50,758 bases of DNA from Luteimonas sp. ANT-B3E (GTDB lineage: Bacteria; Pseudomonadota; Gammaproteobacteria; Xanthomonadales; Xanthomonadaceae): positions 1 to 50,758 of the forward strand of contig LXQJ01000057.1 in NCBI GenBank assembly GCA_001683895.1, in the 5' to 3' direction. Of the stretch, positions 48,345 through 50,758 are shown in pieces. Under the pieces are notes generated by a model, which was not told the DNA's origin, ran no database searches, and saw only the letters and a list, made by a program, of their open reading frames with translations. The stretch's first letter is position 1; the number at the start of each line of letters is the position of its first letter. The position numbers and the translations under genes are program-made.

Positions 48345-48405
48345 GCGCGGCGGTCTCTGTGACGGTGGACGCACAGGATACCCGGGGCGCCGCGGCCCGC
48401 CGCCG

Positions 48406-48660
48406 TCAGTCGACCGGATCGCCCTCGGCGACATCCCGGGCGCGTTCCGCGACTTCCTCGGCATCGGTCCGGGCGTCTTCAGCGGCGAAGGCGGCTTCGG
48501 CGACGGCCACGTCGAGCGCGTCGCTGGCGGTCTCCACCGCGGACTCCTGCTGCGCGCCAGCGCCAGCGCCGACGCCTGTGGCGGATGCCGGGGTGGCCGG
48601 GCGGTCGCCGCAGCCGGCGAGCAGGGCGAGCAGCAGCAGGAGGGGGGCAACTCGGTGCAT
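48406..48660 (-). CDS. small lipoprotein, Ala/Glu/Asp-rich
   Basis: The 84-residue product has a lipoprotein signal ([20 protein letters not shown], Cys at about 18). A hydrophilic helical tail rich in Ala, Glu and Asp follows. GGAG lies six bases before the ATG at 48660. No domain is recognised. It lies directly downstream of a similar but longer Ala-rich lipoprotein gene, separated by a terminator, and the carboxylase gene follows on the same strand. Confidence 0.72.
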   Translation of the reverse strand: MHRVAPLLLLLALLAGCGDRPATPASATGVGAGAGAQQESAVETASDALDVAVAEAAFAAEDARTDAEEVAERARDVAEGDPVD

Positions 48661-48693
48661 GGCAGCTCCAGACGAAGGGAAGAACAGGCGCAC

Positions 48694-48720
48694 AAAAAAA
48701 GCCGCTGGCGAACCAGCGGC
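48694..48720 (-). terminator. intrinsic terminator of the Ala-rich lipoprotein gene
   Basis: On the minus strand the stem GCCGCTGG / CCAGCGGC (48713-48720 and 48701-48708, 4-base loop) is followed by seven T (48694-48700). This is a classic Rho-independent terminator 31 bases after the stop of the gene at 48752. Confidence 0.93.
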
Positions 48721-48751
48721 TTCGGTACCTCAGGCGACTGCCTGCAGCGGA

Positions 48752-49090
48752 TTACTGCTGCGGGACGGAGTCGGCCTCGTTGGCGGCAGCCGACGCGGCG
48801 TCTTCGGCGGTGTCGGCAGCGTCTTCGGCGCGGTCGGCAGCCATGTCGGCGGCGTCGCCGTCCGGGGCCATCGCGGCGTCTGCAGCGGCGTCAGCCGCGG
48901 TGTCGGCGGCGGCAGCGGCGGACTGGGCAGCGGCGTCGGCAGCGGCGGTGCCGGCCATTGCGGCATCGGCAGCAGCAGCGTCGGCGGTCTCGGCGGCGTC
49001 GGCAGCGGCGTCAGCAGCCTGGTCCTGGTTCGAGCAGGCGGTCAGGGCCAGGCCCAGGGTCAGCGCGATCAGCAGCTTGTTGATGGTCAT
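48752..49090 (-). CDS. Ala/Asp-rich repeat lipoprotein
   Basis: The 112-residue product has a lipoprotein signal ([18 protein letters not shown], Cys at about 19). Almost the whole mature chain is built of A-A-D-A-A-x and A-A-D-T-A-like repeats with no aromatic residue. That predicts a long amphipathic or coiled helix standing in the periplasm, reminiscent in composition of Lpp-like lipoproteins. No family is recognised. AGGA precedes the ATG by nine bases. It has its own strong -35 box and terminator, so it is probably well expressed as a single gene. Confidence 0.8.
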   Translation of the reverse strand: MTINKLLIALTLGLALTACSNQDQAADAAADAAETADAAAADAAMAGTAAADAAAQSAAAAADTAADAAADAAMAPDGDAADMAADRAEDAADTAEDAASAAANEADSVPQQ

Positions 49091-49142
49091 TTCGGTATTC
49101 CTCGTCGTGGATTAGGCAACGCGCTCGTAGCGCGCCGCCGCC

Positions 49143-49170
49143 ATGATGACGATCCGTTTTGCACTGTCAA
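49143..49170 (-). promoter_or_regulatory. promoter of the Ala-rich lipoprotein gene
   Basis: On the minus strand a consensus TTGACA (49165-49170) is followed after 16 bases by CATCAT (49143-49148, four of six matches to the -10 consensus). It lies about 53 bases before the ATG at 49090, in an AT-richer gap after the thiolase gene. Confidence 0.6.
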
Positions 49171-49212
49171 GCGATAGTTTGAAACGCTTTTGTAAGAAAG
49201 CCGTTAACTTTT

Positions 49213-50391
49213 TTAGAGCAATTCAACGGCAATCGCGGTGGCCTCGCCGCCGCCAATGCACAGGCTGGCCACGCCCCGCCTGCCACCACGCGCTTTCAGC
49301 GCGTGAAGGAGCGTCACCACCAGCCGGGCGCCGCTGGCGCCGATTGGATGTCCAAGTGCACAGGCGCCGCCATGGACGTTCACCTTGGCGTGGGAAATGT
49401 CGAGATCCTGCATGGGCGCCATCGGCACGCAGGCGAAGGCCTCGTTGATCTCGAACAGGTCGACGTCGGCCACCGTCCAGCCGGCCCTGTCGAGCACGTT
49501 GCGGATCGCCTGGATAGGCGCGGTGGTGAACCACTCCGGCGCCTGTGCATGTCCGGCGTGCGCCACCACCCGCGCCAGCGGCGTCAAGCCCCGGCGTGCG
49601 GCCTCGTCGGCGGATATCAGCACGGTGGCCGCAGCGCCATCGGAAATCTTCGACGACGACGCGGCCGTCAGCACACCTTCCTTGCCGAAGGCCGGACGCA
49701 GCGAGGGGATCTTGGATGCGTCGATCTTCCCCGGCTCTTCGTCGGCCTCGACCACCACGTCGCCCTTGCGGCCTGAGACCGTCACCGGCACCAGTTCGGC
49801 GGCGAAGGCGCCCGACGCCTGCGCGTCCTGCGCACGACGCACGCTTTCCGCGGCGTAGGCGTCGACCTGCTCGCGTGTCAACGCGTACTTGCTGCAGGTC
49901 GCGTCGCCGAACACGCCCATCGCCTTGCCGTCGTCCGGGTTGGTCAAGCCGTCCAGCGCCATGTGGTCGAGGAACGGCGCACTGCCGTAGCGGATGCCGG
50001 TGCGCGACCCGTTGAGCAGGTGGGGGGCGTTGGTCATCGACTCCATGCCACCGGCAACGACCACGTTTGCGGATCCGGCGCGGATCATGTCGGCGGCCAG
50101 CATGATCGCCTTCATGCCCGAGCCGCAGACCTTGCTGATGGTGGTGCAGGCGACGGCGTCGGGCACGCCCGCGGCGCGCGACGCCTGGCGGGTCGGCGCC
50201 TGGCCGAGTCCGGCGGGCAGCACGCAGCCCATCAGCACCTCGTCGACCTGGTCGGCGGCGAGGCCGGCGTGCTCCAGCGCGCCGCGGATCGCGGCCGCGC
50301 CAAGGGTAGGCGAGGGCACGCCGGTGAACTGGCCTAGGAAGGAACCGATCGGCGTGCGCTTGGCGCCGACGATGACGACGTCAGAGGACAT
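49213..50391 (-). CDS. acetyl-CoA acetyltransferase (thiolase)
   Basis: The 392-residue thiolase has the acyl-enzyme Cys89 in TTISKVCGSGMKAIMLA, the INEAF block, the His of GGACALGHPIGASGAR and the second catalytic Cys in SLCIGGGEATAIA. It condenses or cleaves acetoacetyl-CoA. It is on the same strand as the acyl-CoA carboxylase beta gene but separated by two lipoprotein genes. A shared role in branched-chain amino-acid or short-chain acyl-CoA breakdown is possible and not demonstrated. Confidence 0.95.
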   Translation of the reverse strand: MSSDVVIVGAKRTPIGSFLGQFTGVPSPTLGAAAIRGALEHAGLAADQVDEVLMGCVLPAGLGQAPTRQASRAAGVPDAVACTTISKVCGSGMKAIMLAADMIRAGSANVVVAGGMESMTNAPHLLNGSRTGIRYGSAPFLDHMALDGLTNPDDGKAMGVFGDATCSKYALTREQVDAYAAESVRRAQDAQASGAFAAELVPVTVSGRKGDVVVEADEEPGKIDASKIPSLRPAFGKEGVLTAASSSKISDGAAATVLISADEAARRGLTPLARVVAHAGHAQAPEWFTTAPIQAIRNVLDRAGWTVADVDLFEINEAFACVPMAPMQDLDISHAKVNVHGGACALGHPIGASGARLVVTLLHALKARGGRRGVASLCIGGGEATAIAVELL

Positions 50392-50592
50392 GGGAGCTCC
50401 GAGGGGGAGGCGGGGCCGCTGGCCCCAGTGCCTCGATTATCGCGCCGGGGTCCGGGCGCGGCAAACGCGGTCGCGTTCGAGGTGGCAGCCCGGACGTGCA
50501 GGCGCTATACATGCCGCCGGCGCCGGGGGGCGCCGTCCGCGCACCGCGCGGGCCACGGTACCTGCGCCAAGGGCGCATCTGGGAGAGGGGAC

Positions 50593-50758
50593 ATGGACGG
50601 ATTGACGGGTTGCACGCGCCACCGGCGCGCCGGCGCGCTGCGGCTGGCACCACTGGCGGTGGCGCTGCTGCTGGCCGGCTGCGGCGGTGGCGGCGGGAGC
50701 GGCAACACGCGCGCGGACCCGCCGCCGGCGTTCGTGCCGCCACCGCCGCCAGTGGTGC
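50593..50758 (+). CDS. start of a lipoprotein gene with Pro-rich linker (cut by the window end)
   Basis: From the ATG at 50593 (GAGGGG four to six bases upstream) about 55 codons are visible. They encode a basic N-terminus, a hydrophobic core LAPLAVALLLAGCGGGGGSG with the lipobox Cys, and a Pro-rich stretch. Secreted autotransporter serine proteases of Xanthomonadaceae often begin this way, but too little is present to assign a family. A TATACA at 50506-50511 could be its -10 box, and the 201-base gap holds nothing else clear. Confidence 0.7.
   Translation, partial: MDGLTGCTRHRRAGALRLAPLAVALLLAGCGGGGGSGNTRADPPPAFVPPPPPVV

Noticed and set aside
49171-49213. Hairpin plus TTTTTT next to the thiolase stop as a terminator
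   Set aside because: The T-run lies on the plus strand, where no upstream gene ends. The stem is short with a bulge, and part of it is the thiolase stop region.

Overview
The window is a very GC-rich, densely coded chromosomal segment of a gammaproteobacterium, most likely a member of the Xanthomonadaceae (Lysobacter/Luteimonas/Xanthomonas relatives). The assignment is an inference. It rests on the base composition, the frequent TTG and GTG starts, and the mix of genes: M2 and DUF885 peptidases, a TonB-dependent receptor, a membrane LuxR plus DUF4199 pair, a large clade-2 catalase, minCDE, and mfd next to a DMT transporter. I see no rRNA, tRNA, CRISPR array, insertion sequence or prophage.

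Layout. 1-4.2 kb: an N-terminally incomplete NYN/LOTUS protein, an M48 membrane protease preceded by a gene remnant, a LuxR-like membrane regulator with a DUF4199 protein, and a Doc/AbrB toxin-antitoxin pair. 4.4-10.4 kb: a secreted DUF885 protein, an L,D-transpeptidase lipoprotein, and a GAF-PAS-PAS-GGDEF-EAL signalling gene split by a frameshift at a (CG)7 tract. 10.4-14.5 kb: a metallophosphoesterase coupled to a GDSL hydrolase, then two damaged genes, an MFS transporter with an internal amber codon and an Old-Yellow-Enzyme reductase with a missing N-terminus and a frameshift. 14.5-18.7 kb: katE with a small hydrophilic partner gene, a zinc alcohol dehydrogenase and a SemiSWEET-like gene. 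18.7-23.2 kb: a probable minus-strand metal-uptake operon encoding a His-rich membrane-anchored protein, a TonB-dependent receptor, a DUF4198 protein and a small exported protein.

23.3-30.1 kb: gcvP under a tandem glycine riboswitch, a Bcr/CflA efflux pump, and an M2 dipeptidyl carboxypeptidase whose 3' end runs antisense into the pump gene. 30.3-33.5 kb: a tightly coupled cluster of GNAT, minC, minD, minE and a HEACH-motif protein. 33.7-37.1 kb: a DesK/DesR-like two-component system and a membrane-anchored SRPBCC protein. 37.2-44.7 kb: DUF423, AlkA-type glycosylase, lipase-like hydrolase, EamA transporter, mfd and a GNAT protein. 44.8-50.8 kb: a CDF transporter, rlmJ, an acyl-CoA carboxylase beta subunit, two small lipoproteins, a thiolase and the start of a further lipoprotein gene.

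Most of the window is housekeeping. The parts that deserve a second look are the His-rich/TonB/DUF4198 operon, the dinucleotide-tract frameshift in the cyclic-di-GMP gene, the cluster of lesions between 9 and 14 kb, the Doc toxin with Tyr in place of the catalytic His, the unannotated HEACH protein translationally coupled to minE, and the LuxR-TM/DUF4199 pair. All function calls come from reading motifs by eye. No database search was run.
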